Positions 38,115-47,237 of a DNA stretch of 64,000 nt are shown one piece after another. A model generated the notes under the pieces. It was not told the DNA's origin. It made no database searches and saw only the letters and a list, made by a program, of their open reading frames with translations. A program made the translations under genes and the position numbers. This stretch comes from Rhizobium sp. 2MFCol3.1 (lineage in GTDB: Bacteria > Pseudomonadota > Alphaproteobacteria > Rhizobiales > Rhizobiaceae): assembly GCF_000377565.1 (NCBI RefSeq), contig NZ_KB898358.1, positions 186,001 to 250,000 on the forward strand, written 5' to 3'. Within the stretch, counting starts at the first letter, position 1, and each line of letters begins with the position of its first letter.

Positions 38115-39170
38115 TCAGTTTTCCAGCGCACCCGGCTTGCGCACGACCTTGCTGGCGGCCCCGCAGGCAATCTTCATCAGGTCGGCGCGGCGGCGCACCA
38201 GACGCGACGAGCTGCGGGTGACGATCAGCCCGGCCTGCGGCGCGCGCACTTCGATCGCGCCATCGGCCATGCCCGGCCGGGTGAGGATGGTAGCCAGCAG
38301 CTCGCCTTCCTTGATCTCCTCGCCGATGTTGCGGTGGAAGAGCACCGTGCCGGCCTCGGGCGCGCGGATCATCTCGATATTGTCGAGCGGCACGGCAGGG
38401 CCGGTGAAGGGCGCAAGCGTAACCGGATGGGCGATGGCGCCGCGCGCGGCGAGGAAGTTGAACAGCCCCTCGGCATCCTTCTTCGCCATCTCTGGGTAGA
38501 CATCGCGCATGCCGCGCAGCTCGACGGTAACCGAGAGCTTGCCCGGCAACCGCGTCTTCTTCTCATGCGTCTCGTGCTTCCAGGCATAGCCGATCGCCTC
38601 CTCGAAGGCCGAGCTTTCGCCATCCGACAGGAGCACCGCTTCCATTTCGAGTGCTGCTGCGAGATCGGCCGCCTCCGGCCAGAAGGCCTCGTCGATATAG
38701 GCATATTGCAGCGATTCATCGTCGCAATGCAGGTCGATCACCAGATCCGCTTCGAGCGCCATATGCATCAGCTGCCGCTTCAGCCGGTCGACGGCGTTGT
38801 AGCGGTCGAGCTCGGCCACCAGCCTGTCGCGATCCTTGACCGAGATCAGCGGGAACTCGCGGTTGAAATTGGTGCGCGTCCCAAGATCGAACCGGCCCTG
38901 CAGCTCGCCGAAATGCGATTGCGCCGCACCAACGGGATTGGCGTGTGGAACGATCGTGATATCGCTGCGGATTTCGCCGGCGCTTTCGGCCGCGCGCAGC
39001 TTTTCGCAGAGGAAATGCACCAGCGCCGTGCCCGGCAGCTCGTTGGCATGCAGCGCCGCCTGGATATAAATCTTCGGCGCCTTCGGATCGTTGCCCTTGA
39101 AGCGCAGCACCGGCAGCCGCCACTCCATTCCCGCCGTATCGCCTGAAATGATGATCTCGGACCTATCCAT
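38115..39170 (-). CDS. Succinylglutamate desuccinylase/aspartoacylase-family metallopeptidase
   Basis: About 351 residues from ATG 39170 (MDRSEIIISGDT), where ggag is well placed; an Ala-rich extension from 39227 is less likely. M14-like zinc ligands: H41 and E44 (ALHANELPG) and H148 (IDLHCDD). The catalytic Glu is in TVELRG. A C-terminal lipoyl-like beta region (about 260-340) is usual in the subfamily. Substrate (N-acyl amino acid or ester) unknown. Confidence 0.9.
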   Translation of the reverse strand: MDRSEIIISGDTAGMEWRLPVLRFKGNDPKAPKIYIQAALHANELPGTALVHFLCEKLRAAESAGEIRSDITIVPHANPVGAAQSHFGELQGRFDLGTRTNFNREFPLISVKDRDRLVAELDRYNAVDRLKRQLMHMALEADLVIDLHCDDESLQYAYIDEAFWPEAADLAAALEMEAVLLSDGESSAFEEAIGYAWKHETHEKKTRLPGKLSVTVELRGMRDVYPEMAKKDAEGLFNFLAARGAIAHPVTLAPFTGPAVPLDNIEMIRAPEAGTVLFHRNIGEEIKEGELLATILTRPGMADGAIEVRAPQAGLIVTRSSSRLVRRRADLMKIACGAASKVVRKPGALEN

Positions 39171-39238
39171 CTTTGTCTCCGCTGCTGCTGTCATTGCTGC
39201 AGCAGCTTTAAGCGCGTTCCGATGCATGAGGCAAGGTG

Positions 39239-39856
39239 TCAGCCGCGTTCGCTGAGCGGCCAGCTTTCCACATGCTCGTAGTTCGGCTCACCCGGCCGCT
39301 TGTGCAGGAGCACGAACTCCCGCGCGGGCATGACAACAGGCGTCGCAAGCGTCGTCTTTGCCACCGTCTCGTCAGCATAAAACAGCGTCGCATGCGGCTG
39401 GAAATCGGCTTTCACATGCGGGTCGCAGCCGATCGCATGCATCTCGATACCGATCTGGATATGCAACTGTCGCAGAAATTCTCGACCGCCATTGCCCGAG
39501 AGCACGACGGCGTTGCGCGACGCTGTCCGGAACGTCGCGACATGATCGAAGCTGAGATCGAAGCGGCAGGCATCCACCGCCGACGCTGCCTGGCAAGCCG
39601 CGAAGATCATCTCGTCCTTGATCTTCTCGGCGCTGGCGACGCCGTAGAGCGAAACGTGCAACCGCTCGGGCGTCATGGGCGAGAGCAGCCCGTCATGCTC
39701 CCTCTGCAGGTGCGCCTGTATCTCCAGGCAGGCCTGGCGCGCGTCGGGATCCGGCAGGATCGCGAAAAACAGGGTTTCTTTGCCAAATCTTGACGATTTC
39801 GGATGCATCGTGCGGCTTGCGAAATCGAAGGACGATTGCGTGTTCTGTTCGTGCAT
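39239..39856 (-). CDS. 2'-5' RNA ligase-family (2H phosphoesterase) protein
   Basis: 205 residues from ATG 39856. Two HxT/S motifs: H67 (LHVSLYG) and H155 (PHATLFY). This is the 2H fold that opens or joins cyclic phosphates; the size fits ThpR. RNA substrate unknown. Divergent from the GT4 gene. Confidence 0.9.
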   Translation of the reverse strand: MHEQNTQSSFDFASRTMHPKSSRFGKETLFFAILPDPDARQACLEIQAHLQREHDGLLSPMTPERLHVSLYGVASAEKIKDEMIFAACQAASAVDACRFDLSFDHVATFRTASRNAVVLSGNGGREFLRQLHIQIGIEMHAIGCDPHVKADFQPHATLFYADETVAKTTLATPVVMPAREFVLLHKRPGEPNYEHVESWPLSERG

Positions 39857-39979
39857 GACCAACCACCGGAGCATCCGCCCCGCCTCTGTCTATCCAGGGA
39901 ACGCGGGGATGGTAGCAGGTGGATTGAGGAAATCAAGAACAAAAGAAGAACATTCAATATCGATGCCGGGAGACTGTAC

Positions 39980-41209
39980 ATGCGTATCCTGATGGCCTGT
40001 GCGGCCTTTCCGCCCTTTATCGATGGCGGCGGCCCGATTTCGGCGATGATGGTCGCCAAGCTCTTGATCGCGGCTGGTCACGACCTGGAGGTCGTCAATG
40101 TCTCGGGCGAGGACAAGCACGAGGTCTATGACGGCGTTCCAGTGCACCGCCTGAAGACGCTGAACATCGACTGGAATTACCGCCTGCCGCGGCCGGGCTG
40201 GAAGAAGCTGATCTGGCACGCGCTGGAAAATTTCAATCCGCGCGCTTATCTCGTCATGCGCCGCGAAATCCGCCGCTTCAAGCCGGATATCGTGCTGACC
40301 GATAGCATCGAGAACATCAATGTCGCCACCTGGGCGGCCGCCAAGCGTTCAGGCGTGCCGGTCTGCCATATCCTGCGCAGCGCCTTTTTGCTCTGCTGGA
40401 AGGCCAGCATGCGGCGCGGCGACGATAATTGCGTGCGCGCCTGTTCCTCCTGCCAGGTCTCTTCCTATGGCAAGAAATTCTTCTCGCGCTATGTCGATGC
40501 CGTGATCGGCGAGACCGATTTCATCATCGGCCGCCACACCGAGCATGATTATTTCCCCAATGCCAGCACCCACCGCGTCCCCGGCGCCGTTCCGCCGATC
40601 GCCCTGAGAGAACCGCGCAAGCAGCCCGAGGGGCCGATGCGCTTCGGCTTCATCGGCGTGCATGATCCGGTGAAGGGCCTCGACACACTCGCCAGCGCTG
40701 CCCATCGGCTGGTGAACGACCAGAACGTTCGCTTCGTCATCGCCGGCAGCGCCAAGAGCGATTATTCGAAGTCGCTGCCGCAGAAATTTCCGGGAGAAAA
40801 CACCACATTCCTCGGCTGGACCAAGCCAGATGATTTCTTCCCTCAGATCGATGTCCTCGTCGTCCCCTCGCTCTTCCGCGAGCCCTTCGGCCGCGTGGTG
40901 ATCGAGGCCTTCGCGCAAGGCGTTCCCGTCATCGGCGCCCGCTCCGGCGGCATCCCGGAATCGATCGATCCCGGCAAGGACGGCTATCTCTTCGATCCCG
41001 GCGACGACACGGCGCTGGCCGCCGAGATCGCATCCATGGCAGCGAAACCAGAGGCTATCCCGGCGCTGTCGCGCGCAGCCCTTGAGGCGGCTCGTCGCTA
41101 CGAGCCGCAAAAGATCGCCGCCGGCTTCGACGCCGTCTTCGCCAAGCTGCGCCCCGATCTGGCAAAGCCTGCGCAGGAAGACGCCGAACCTCGCCAGGCG
41201 CGCGGCTGA
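39980..41209 (+). CDS. GT4-family glycosyltransferase
   Basis: 409 residues from ATG 39980 (MRILMACAAFPPFIDGGGP). GT-B enzyme: GFIGVHDPVKGLDTL opens the donor domain and FREPFGRVVIEAFAQG carries the ExxxxxxxE-type motif. A four-Cys knot, CVRACSSCQ plus a nearby Cys, marks some GT4 subfamilies. Likely builds a surface polysaccharide; no polysaccharide cluster is adjacent. Frame start 39803 is too early. Confidence 0.93.
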   Translation: MRILMACAAFPPFIDGGGPISAMMVAKLLIAAGHDLEVVNVSGEDKHEVYDGVPVHRLKTLNIDWNYRLPRPGWKKLIWHALENFNPRAYLVMRREIRRFKPDIVLTDSIENINVATWAAAKRSGVPVCHILRSAFLLCWKASMRRGDDNCVRACSSCQVSSYGKKFFSRYVDAVIGETDFIIGRHTEHDYFPNASTHRVPGAVPPIALREPRKQPEGPMRFGFIGVHDPVKGLDTLASAAHRLVNDQNVRFVIAGSAKSDYSKSLPQKFPGENTTFLGWTKPDDFFPQIDVLVVPSLFREPFGRVVIEAFAQGVPVIGARSGGIPESIDPGKDGYLFDPGDDTALAAEIASMAAKPEAIPALSRAALEAARRYEPQKIAAGFDAVFAKLRPDLAKPAQEDAEPRQARG

Positions 41210-41320
41210 TCGCGAATTCGCCACGCGCAAGAAACGGGTTGAATTCTTGGCCGGCAGGCACGATTTTCGGGTGAGGCCGATCTTTAGGCCGGCAAGCTTC
41301 GATATCGGGAGGCGAGACCC

Positions 41321-41881
41321 ATGGCCCAACAAGCACAGCATTACGCCATCTTCGAAACTGCGGGCGGTTTCTGCGGCATCGCATGGAACGCCGTCGGCAT
41401 CACCCGCTTTCAGCTGCCGACATCAAGCGCTGAAGGAACCGAACGCCTGCTGCTGCGCCGCGTCCCCGATGCCGAGCCGGCAGCCCCGACGCCTGACATC
41501 GCGCTGGCTATCGCTGCCGTAAAACGCTACTTCGCCGGCGAGCCGATCGATTTCTCTGATCTCGCACTGGATCTCGCCGGCCAGGACGACTTTTTCCGCG
41601 ACATCTACGCCGCCGCCCGCCGCCTGCGCTGGGGCGAAACGACCACCTACGGCGCTCTCGCCAAAGAGCTCGGCCACGGCCCCGAAGCCGCCCGCGACGT
41701 CGGCCAGGCCATGGCCAAGAACCCCGTCGCGCTGATCATCCCCTGCCACCGAGTGCTGGCCGCCGGCAACAAGATCGGCGGCTTCTCGGCCCCCGGCGGC
41801 TCGGTGTCGAAGGCGCGCATGTTGGAACTGGAAGGCGTGAAGCTCGCGCCGCCAACGCCGGTGCAGCAGTCGTTGTTTTGA
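41321..41881 (+). CDS. ogt: Methylated-DNA-protein-cysteine S-methyltransferase (Ogt)
   Basis: 186 residues. Active Cys142 in NPVALIIPCHRV, with the typical GETTTYGALAKELG helix-turn-helix before it. It repairs O6-alkylguanine in a single suicidal transfer. Two bases separate its stop from the stop of the convergent PIN gene. Confidence 0.95.
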   Translation: MAQQAQHYAIFETAGGFCGIAWNAVGITRFQLPTSSAEGTERLLLRRVPDAEPAAPTPDIALAIAAVKRYFAGEPIDFSDLALDLAGQDDFFRDIYAAARRLRWGETTTYGALAKELGHGPEAARDVGQAMAKNPVALIIPCHRVLAAGNKIGGFSAPGGSVSKARMLELEGVKLAPPTPVQQSLF

Positions 41882-41883
41882 GG

Positions 41884-42273
41884 TCAGGGTTCGCGGACGA
41901 ACGGGTGGCCCGCGGCATGTGCCGCCTTGATGAACTTGCGGTCAAACGTGATCAAAGCGTCGCAATGCTGGGCGCGAAGCAGATGCAGCGCATCCGCAAA
42001 GTCCATGCCGTTTTCAACGAGATCGAATGCGGCGGCCACCAAGTCTGCGTCTTCGATCGTCACACTCGGCATGCCTGCGAAGATGCGCAGCGAGTTCGCG
42101 ATATCCGTCCGAGAAAAACCGAAGGTCGTCCTGAGAACCCAGGCCACCTCCATTACTACGGTCCCGGCGACAAAAATGCTCTGCGTGTCGATAATCTCTC
42201 GCGCCCGAAGCGATTGCTCAGGATGGTCGCCTGTTATGTACCGTACGATAAGGTTCGTATCGACAGCGATCAT
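41884..42273 (-). CDS. PIN-domain ribonuclease toxin, VapC family
   Basis: 129 residues. Acidic site: D5 (MIAVDTN), Glu in VVMEVAWVL, Asp in MDFADALH and Asp in ITFDRKF, all four present, so it should be an active RNase. The start overlaps the end of the antitoxin gene by four bases. Confidence 0.92.
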   Translation of the reverse strand: MIAVDTNLIVRYITGDHPEQSLRAREIIDTQSIFVAGTVVMEVAWVLRTTFGFSRTDIANSLRIFAGMPSVTIEDADLVAAAFDLVENGMDFADALHLLRAQHCDALITFDRKFIKAAHAAGHPFVREP

Positions 42274-42560
42274 GTTTCCGGATCGCGGCTGCGCGCGTAG
42301 CGAGCCCGCGCTTCTGCCGCCACACCGGCGTCCATCTCTTCAAGCGTCTTGGGCTCACCTTTGTACGGCAGGATGCCGAACGCCGAGCCCTGAGGTGTCG
42401 GCGCAAACGCAGGCGCCTGCTTGAGCAGGACGCCCTCTGGCGTTTCCTCAACGATCAGGCGCGTACCGGCTTCCCAATCGCGCCGTTGGCGGATTGCCTT
42501 GGGGAGAATGACCTGCCCCTTGGTCGAGACGGTCGTGATCAGCGTTTCGCTCTGCGCCAT
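42270..42560 (-). CDS. AbrB/SpoVT-type antitoxin, VapB family
   Basis: 96 residues. A swapped-hairpin DNA-binding domain at about 7-50 (TTVSTKGQVILPKAIRQRRD) followed by an acidic, unstructured-looking tail (ETPEGVLLKQAP..EEMDAGVAAEARARY) that would block the toxin. With the PIN gene it forms an autoregulated module. Confidence 0.92.
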   Translation of the reverse strand: MAQSETLITTVSTKGQVILPKAIRQRRDWEAGTRLIVEETPEGVLLKQAPAFAPTPQGSAFGILPYKGEPKTLEEMDAGVAAEARARYARSRDPET

Positions 42561-42628
42561 GGCTTGAACTCCAGAGGTAAGACGGATGTAAGATAATCCG
42601 CCTTGCCCTGGTCTTCAAGCGTGAACCC

Positions 42629-44191
42629 TTATTCCCACTCGATCGTGCCCGGCGGCTTGCTGGTCACGTCATAAACCACGCGGTTGATCCCGCGCACTTC
42701 GTTGATGATGCGGGTGGCGGCGCGGCCGAGGAATTCCATGTCGTAGTGGTAGAAATCCGCCGTCATGCCGTCGACCGAGGTCACGGCGCGCAGTGCGCAG
42801 ACGAATTCGTAGGTGCGGCCGTCGCCCATGACGCCGACGGTCTGGACGGGAAGTAGCACTGCGAAGGCCTGCCAGATCGCGTCGTAGAGACCGGCCTTGC
42901 GGATTTCGTCGAGATAGATGGCGTCTGCTTCGCGCAGGATCTCCAGCTTTTCGCGGGTGATACCACCCGGGCAGCGGATCGCGAGGCCTGGGCCCGGGAA
43001 GGGGTGGCGGCCGATGAACGAGTCAGGCAGGCCGAGCTCCTTGCCGAGCACGCGCACTTCGTCCTTGAAGAGTTCGCGCAGCGGCTCGACGAGCTGCATG
43101 TTCATGCGTTCAGGCAGGCCGCCGACATTGTGGTGCGACTTGATCGTCACCGACGGGCCGCCGGTGAAGGAAACGCTTTCGATCACGTCTGGATAGAGCG
43201 TGCCCTGGCCGAGGAAATCGGCGCCGCCGAGCTTCTTTGCCTCTTCCTCGAAGGTCTCGATGAACAGGCGGCCGATGATCTTGCGCTTGGTCTCGGGGTC
43301 GGAAACGCCCTCGAGCTCGCCGATGAACTTGTCGGCTGCATCGACGTGGATCAGGTGCAGATTGTAGTGTTCGCGGAACATGGCGACGACATTGGCCGCC
43401 TCGTCCTTGCGCATCAGGCCGTGGTCGACGAGCACGCAGGTGAGCTTGTCGCCGATCGCCTCGTGGATCAAAAGCGCCGCAACCGAGCTGTCGACGCCGC
43501 CGGAGAGAGCGCAAAGCACGCGCTTGTCGCCGACCTGCTTGCGGATCTCTTCGACCGCCTTCTGGCGGTAGGCAGACATCGACCAGTCGCCCTTGATGCC
43601 GGCGATGTTGTGGATGAAGTTGCCGATCAGCTTGGCGCCATCGGGCGTGTGCACCACTTCGGGGTGGAACTGCACGCCGTAATACTTGCGCTTCTCGTCG
43701 GCGATGAAGGCGTAGGGTGCGTTCGGCGAGGTCGCGACGACCTTGAAGCCTTCAGGCAATGCCGTGACGCGGTCGCCATGGCTCATCCAGACCTGATGGC
43801 GCGAGCCCTTGGACCAGAGGCCTTCGAACAGTTCGCTGTCTTCGTCGACTTCGAGAAAGGCGCGGCCGAATTCGCGGTGATGGCCGCTCTCGACCTTGCC
43901 GCCGAGCTGCATGCACATCGTCTGCTGGCCGTAGCAGATGCCGAAAACGGGAAGGCCGCTGTCGAAGATGATCTGCGGTGCGCGGGGCGAACCCTCGTCG
44001 ACCGTCGAGGCCGGGCTGCCGGACAGGATCACGGCCTTCGGCTTCAGGCTGTTGAAGCCTTCTTCGGCGGACTGGAAGGGAACGATCTCGCAGTAGACGC
44101 CCGCTTCGCGCACGCGGCGCGCGATCAGCTGGGTTACCTGGCTGCCGAAATCGACGATGAGAACGCTGTCGGGATGTGCTGTCTGGGTCAT
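42629..44191 (-). CDS. guaA: GMP synthase (glutamine-hydrolysing)
   Basis: 520 residues. Class I amidotransferase domain with C86 (GICYGQQ) and H176/E178 (FHPEVV), PP-loop ATPase with SGGVDSS at about 230-236, and the dimerisation domain. It turns XMP into GMP. Reads toward the VapBC pair with no clear terminator between them. Confidence 0.98.
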   Translation of the reverse strand: MTQTAHPDSVLIVDFGSQVTQLIARRVREAGVYCEIVPFQSAEEGFNSLKPKAVILSGSPASTVDEGSPRAPQIIFDSGLPVFGICYGQQTMCMQLGGKVESGHHREFGRAFLEVDEDSELFEGLWSKGSRHQVWMSHGDRVTALPEGFKVVATSPNAPYAFIADEKRKYYGVQFHPEVVHTPDGAKLIGNFIHNIAGIKGDWSMSAYRQKAVEEIRKQVGDKRVLCALSGGVDSSVAALLIHEAIGDKLTCVLVDHGLMRKDEAANVVAMFREHYNLHLIHVDAADKFIGELEGVSDPETKRKIIGRLFIETFEEEAKKLGGADFLGQGTLYPDVIESVSFTGGPSVTIKSHHNVGGLPERMNMQLVEPLRELFKDEVRVLGKELGLPDSFIGRHPFPGPGLAIRCPGGITREKLEILREADAIYLDEIRKAGLYDAIWQAFAVLLPVQTVGVMGDGRTYEFVCALRAVTSVDGMTADFYHYDMEFLGRAATRIINEVRGINRVVYDVTSKPPGTIEWE

Positions 44192-44312
44192 GGCGAGCCT
44201 TTAATGAAAAGCACCCGGTCTTGCAATGCGGGAAATCCGCCGCCGCGGGATTTATTGCATCGATTGTCCCGCTTTCGCAGGGCCTGGAGCCGTTTTTCGG
44301 GCATAAGAAGCG

Positions 44313-44951
44313 CTAGAACCAGAATACCCCATCTTCCAGCGCCGTGAACAGGCTGTCGGTGGCATCGGACAGCTTGCGGTCGATCACGTGCAGATATTCG
44401 GTCCAGCCGGAGATGTGCTGCAGCTCCTCGACGCCGTCGGAAATCCCGCGCAGGCCGATCAGCGGCAGATTATAGGCCTGGCAGGCGCGCAGGATGGCGA
44501 AGGTCTCCATGTCGACCATGTCGGCATCGATGGAAGAATAGGCCGCGCCCGAGACCACATTGCCGCCGGTCGACAAGGTCGCTTCCGCGACACCGGGGAT
44601 GCGCAGCGGCAGGTCGATCACGGCAGGCAGGTCGAGAAACGGCGTGCGTCCCTTTTCGAAACCGAGCGGCGAGGCGTCCATGTCGCGATAGGAAACCGAC
44701 GTCACCTGATAGACCGCCGTCTGCTCGAGCTTTGCGGAGCCTGCCGAACCGAGCGAGACCACGAGCTGCGGCAGCTCTCCCTGGTGCTCAAGTGCGGCGA
44801 GCGTCCGCGTCAGCACCACGGCGGCTTCGACAGGGCCGACGCCCGTCATCAGCGGCTCGAAGCGCGAGCGCAGGAAGGGGCCATATTCGGCCTCGGCTGC
44901 CATCACGAACAGGATGGATTTTCCCGCGACCGATTTCAGTTCGAACGTCAT
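44313..44951 (-). CDS. mtnN: 5'-methylthioadenosine/S-adenosylhomocysteine nucleosidase
   Basis: 212 residues, slightly short for the family. MAAEAEYGPFL (acid), VGPVEAAVVL, VDMETFAIL (Glu) and RGISDGVEEL (Asp) match the catalytic set. It cleaves adenine from MTA and SAH. Its start overlaps the stop of the thioesterase gene by four bases. Confidence 0.9.
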   Translation of the reverse strand: MTFELKSVAGKSILFVMAAEAEYGPFLRSRFEPLMTGVGPVEAAVVLTRTLAALEHQGELPQLVVSLGSAGSAKLEQTAVYQVTSVSYRDMDASPLGFEKGRTPFLDLPAVIDLPLRIPGVAEATLSTGGNVVSGAAYSSIDADMVDMETFAILRACQAYNLPLIGLRGISDGVEELQHISGWTEYLHVIDRKLSDATDSLFTALEDGVFWF

Positions 44952-45397
44952 CCAGTAATGCCCTCTCTGCCGCGTATGATCATCATGGTGCTGGTCATCG
45001 AGGCGATCAGCTTGGCCGGGCCGTCGCTGATCGCGTAGCCGCGCCCGTCGGCGACGATGATATTGGTGCCGGGCTTGGTGATCTCGCCGCGAAACAGGAA
45101 GCGCTCGCCGCGCCCGGGCGAAAGCAGGTTCACTTTGAATTCGATCGTCAGCACCGAGGCATCAGGGTCGATGACGCTATAGGCGGCAAAACCGCAGGCC
45201 GAATCCAGCACCGCCGAAATGATGCCGGCATGCAGGATGCCGTGCTGCTGCGTCAGCTTCACGTCGAACGGCAGCTCGATCTCGACCATCGCCCGCTCCA
45301 CGCGGGTGAGTTCGGCGCCGATCGTGTGCAGCGCCGCCTGGCGCGAAAAGTTGGTCTGGATGCGATCGCGGAAGTCGCCGCTATCGGTGTTGGTCAT
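44948..45397 (-). CDS. PaaI-family hotdog thioesterase
   Basis: 149 residues from ATG 45397; the longer frame to 45487 is not supported. Hotdog signature GILHAGIISAVLDSACGFAAY and GRGYAISDG. It likely hydrolyses acyl-CoA, acyl group unknown. Coupled to mtnN. Confidence 0.92.
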   Translation of the reverse strand: MTNTDSGDFRDRIQTNFSRQAALHTIGAELTRVERAMVEIELPFDVKLTQQHGILHAGIISAVLDSACGFAAYSVIDPDASVLTIEFKVNLLSPGRGERFLFRGEITKPGTNIIVADGRGYAISDGPAKLIASMTSTMMIIRGREGITG

Positions 45398-45546
45398 CTG
45401 TCTGCCCTCGTGCGAGCCGGAAAGTGCCATGCGTCGCCGCGCCACACAAGCGCAATGGCGGAATGGCCGGTACGATTGTGCACTCAACGTCGGCGGAGGG
45501 ACGTGCTAGATCGGGCAAGCGAGTGCGGAGACGAGGAGGGACCGGC

Positions 45547-46008
45547 GTGCTGCAGGTGAGGCGTTACACGGCGGATGATTGCGACGACACGATCGCGATC
45601 TTTCTTGCGGCGATCCGCGAGGTGGCATCGCGCGATTACAGCCCGGCCGAAATCGAAGCCTGGGCGAAGGTCGAGGACCGCGACGCCTGGGCGGAGCGCC
45701 GCGCCAGCCGGCCAACCTTCATCGCCGAGCGTGCGGGGCACTTCATCGGCTTTTCCGATCTGGAACCCGACGGTCACCTCGACATGATGTTCGTCCACCC
45801 CGCCCATCAGGGCATCGGCGTCGCCAGCCTGCTTCTTGCGACGGTCGAGAAGGAAGCGAAAAAACAGGGCATTGGCCGCATCTTCACCGAGGCAAGCCTC
45901 ACCGCGCGGCCCTTCTTCGAGCGTCGCGGCTTCAGCGTCATCGCCCGCCAGAGCGTCGAGAAGCGCGGCCAGCGCCTCACCAATTTCCGCATGGAGAAAT
46001 TTCTCTAG
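45547..46008 (+). CDS. GNAT-family N-acetyltransferase (YafP-like)
   Basis: 153 residues from GTG 45547, with gaggaggg seven bases upstream. Acetyl-CoA motif HPAHQGIGVASLLL and TEASLTARPFFERRGFSV at the C terminus. The 3' end overlaps the nucleotidyltransferase gene by four bases. Confidence 0.9.
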   Translation: MLQVRRYTADDCDDTIAIFLAAIREVASRDYSPAEIEAWAKVEDRDAWAERRASRPTFIAERAGHFIGFSDLEPDGHLDMMFVHPAHQGIGVASLLLATVEKEAKKQGIGRIFTEASLTARPFFERRGFSVIARQSVEKRGQRLTNFRMEKFL

Positions 46009-46610
46009 AGCCGGTCCCGCCAGGCATGGCCGGGGTGCGCTTGTCCCAGCGTGGCCTTCAGCCAGTCGCGCTCGGAAGGAGCAAGCTTCGGCAGCGCCTT
46101 GGCAAAGTCTATCTCGTCTTTGTCGCGCAGGTATTTCGCCTTGAACAGCAGCACACCGGCCGGCCCGAGATAGGGTATGCCGTCGGCGGTGGTGGCGATC
46201 ATCTCGGCGCGGGGAAACGCAATCGAGGGATCGCGCTTGTAGACCCAGCGATCGGCCGTTCCCTCCTCGATCATCATGTCGACGCGCCAGCGGCCGGCGC
46301 CGCGATCATGGCACCATATCTGCGCGATCCCGGTGGGCGGCGCAGCGTCATCCGGCAGGGGCGAGACCACGCCGCTCCCGACGGCGTAAAAATCCATGTC
46401 GCCGAGCGCCGCGCGAAACACCGCGACGTCGCCGCGCAGAACCGTGAACTCCAGGTCCTCGTGATCGCGTGTCTTCTCGCCATGCCAGAGATCGAGCGCC
46501 CAGCCGCCGACCACGCACCATGGCTTCGCAATCCCGCCGAACCGCAAGGCCAGTTCCGCGGGCTGCCAGGCGTCCCATGCGCCGTGATCGGGGATCGGTC
46601 GTGTCTCCAT
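46005..46610 (-). CDS. Nucleotidyltransferase-fold protein (aminoglycoside adenylyltransferase-like)
   Basis: 201 residues from ATG 46610. VVGGWALDLWHG followed by RDHEDLEF gives the GG...D/E pattern of pol-beta-type nucleotidyltransferases, in the form seen in AadB/LinB-like adenylyltransferases. A third acidic residue may lie in WRVDMMIEE. Resistance function is not implied; chromosomal relatives are common and untested. The much longer frame is a shadow. Confidence 0.7.
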   Translation of the reverse strand: METRPIPDHGAWDAWQPAELALRFGGIAKPWCVVGGWALDLWHGEKTRDHEDLEFTVLRGDVAVFRAALGDMDFYAVGSGVVSPLPDDAAPPTGIAQIWCHDRGAGRWRVDMMIEEGTADRWVYKRDPSIAFPRAEMIATTADGIPYLGPAGVLLFKAKYLRDKDEIDFAKALPKLAPSERDWLKATLGQAHPGHAWRDRL

Positions 46611-46648
46611 GCGGCCCGTGTTAGCGGTGCGCGGCATCGAGGGCAATC

Positions 46649-47101
46649 TCAGTTGAGATAGACGATCGAGGCGTTGAGCAGCGTCGCGAAGGAAACCCAG
46701 GCGAGGTAGGGCAGGAAGAGCAGCGCTGCGATCCGGTCGGCATTCCAGCGGTTGAGGATGAAGGCGATGATCAACGCCAGCAGGGCAAGGATCACGATCA
46801 ACGCCACCGTCGGCACCTGCAGGCCGAAGAAGAACGGCGACCAGAGAAAATTCGCCACCATCTGTCCCGCCCAGATCAGCATCCCCACGGAGAGATGCCC
46901 GCGCATCCAGGTGCGCGCGCCGGCAAGCCCGATCAGCACGTAGAGAATGGTCCAGGCAGGGCCGAATACCCAGTTCGGCGGGTTGAACGGCGGCTTGGCG
47001 AGCGATTGATACCATTCGCCCGGAAGATTGTTGACGCCGATCACGAGACCGCCGCCAAGCACGATCGCAACGAAGATGATGTAGGTCAGGGCTTTGCTCA
47101 T
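46649..47101 (-). CDS. tspO: TspO/MBR-family membrane protein
   Basis: 150 residues, five helices. NLPGEWYQSLAKPPFNPPNW and FGPAWTILYVLIGLAGARTW are the signature. TspO binds porphyrins and modulates tetrapyrrole and stress responses in Rhodobacter and Sinorhizobium. Start at ATG 47101. Confidence 0.93.
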   Translation of the reverse strand: MSKALTYIIFVAIVLGGGLVIGVNNLPGEWYQSLAKPPFNPPNWVFGPAWTILYVLIGLAGARTWMRGHLSVGMLIWAGQMVANFLWSPFFFGLQVPTVALIVILALLALIIAFILNRWNADRIAALLFLPYLAWVSFATLLNASIVYLN

Positions 47102-47237
47102 GCGGCGGAGATAGGGCGCGGCCGTCGCGTCGCCAGAGCCATATCGCATACGATTCAAATGATCGTGCAATGATCCCGATTGCCCGCCATGCGCTTCGGG
47201 ATATGCTTGGCGAAGCAGGAAATTGGAGTGCTTCGAA

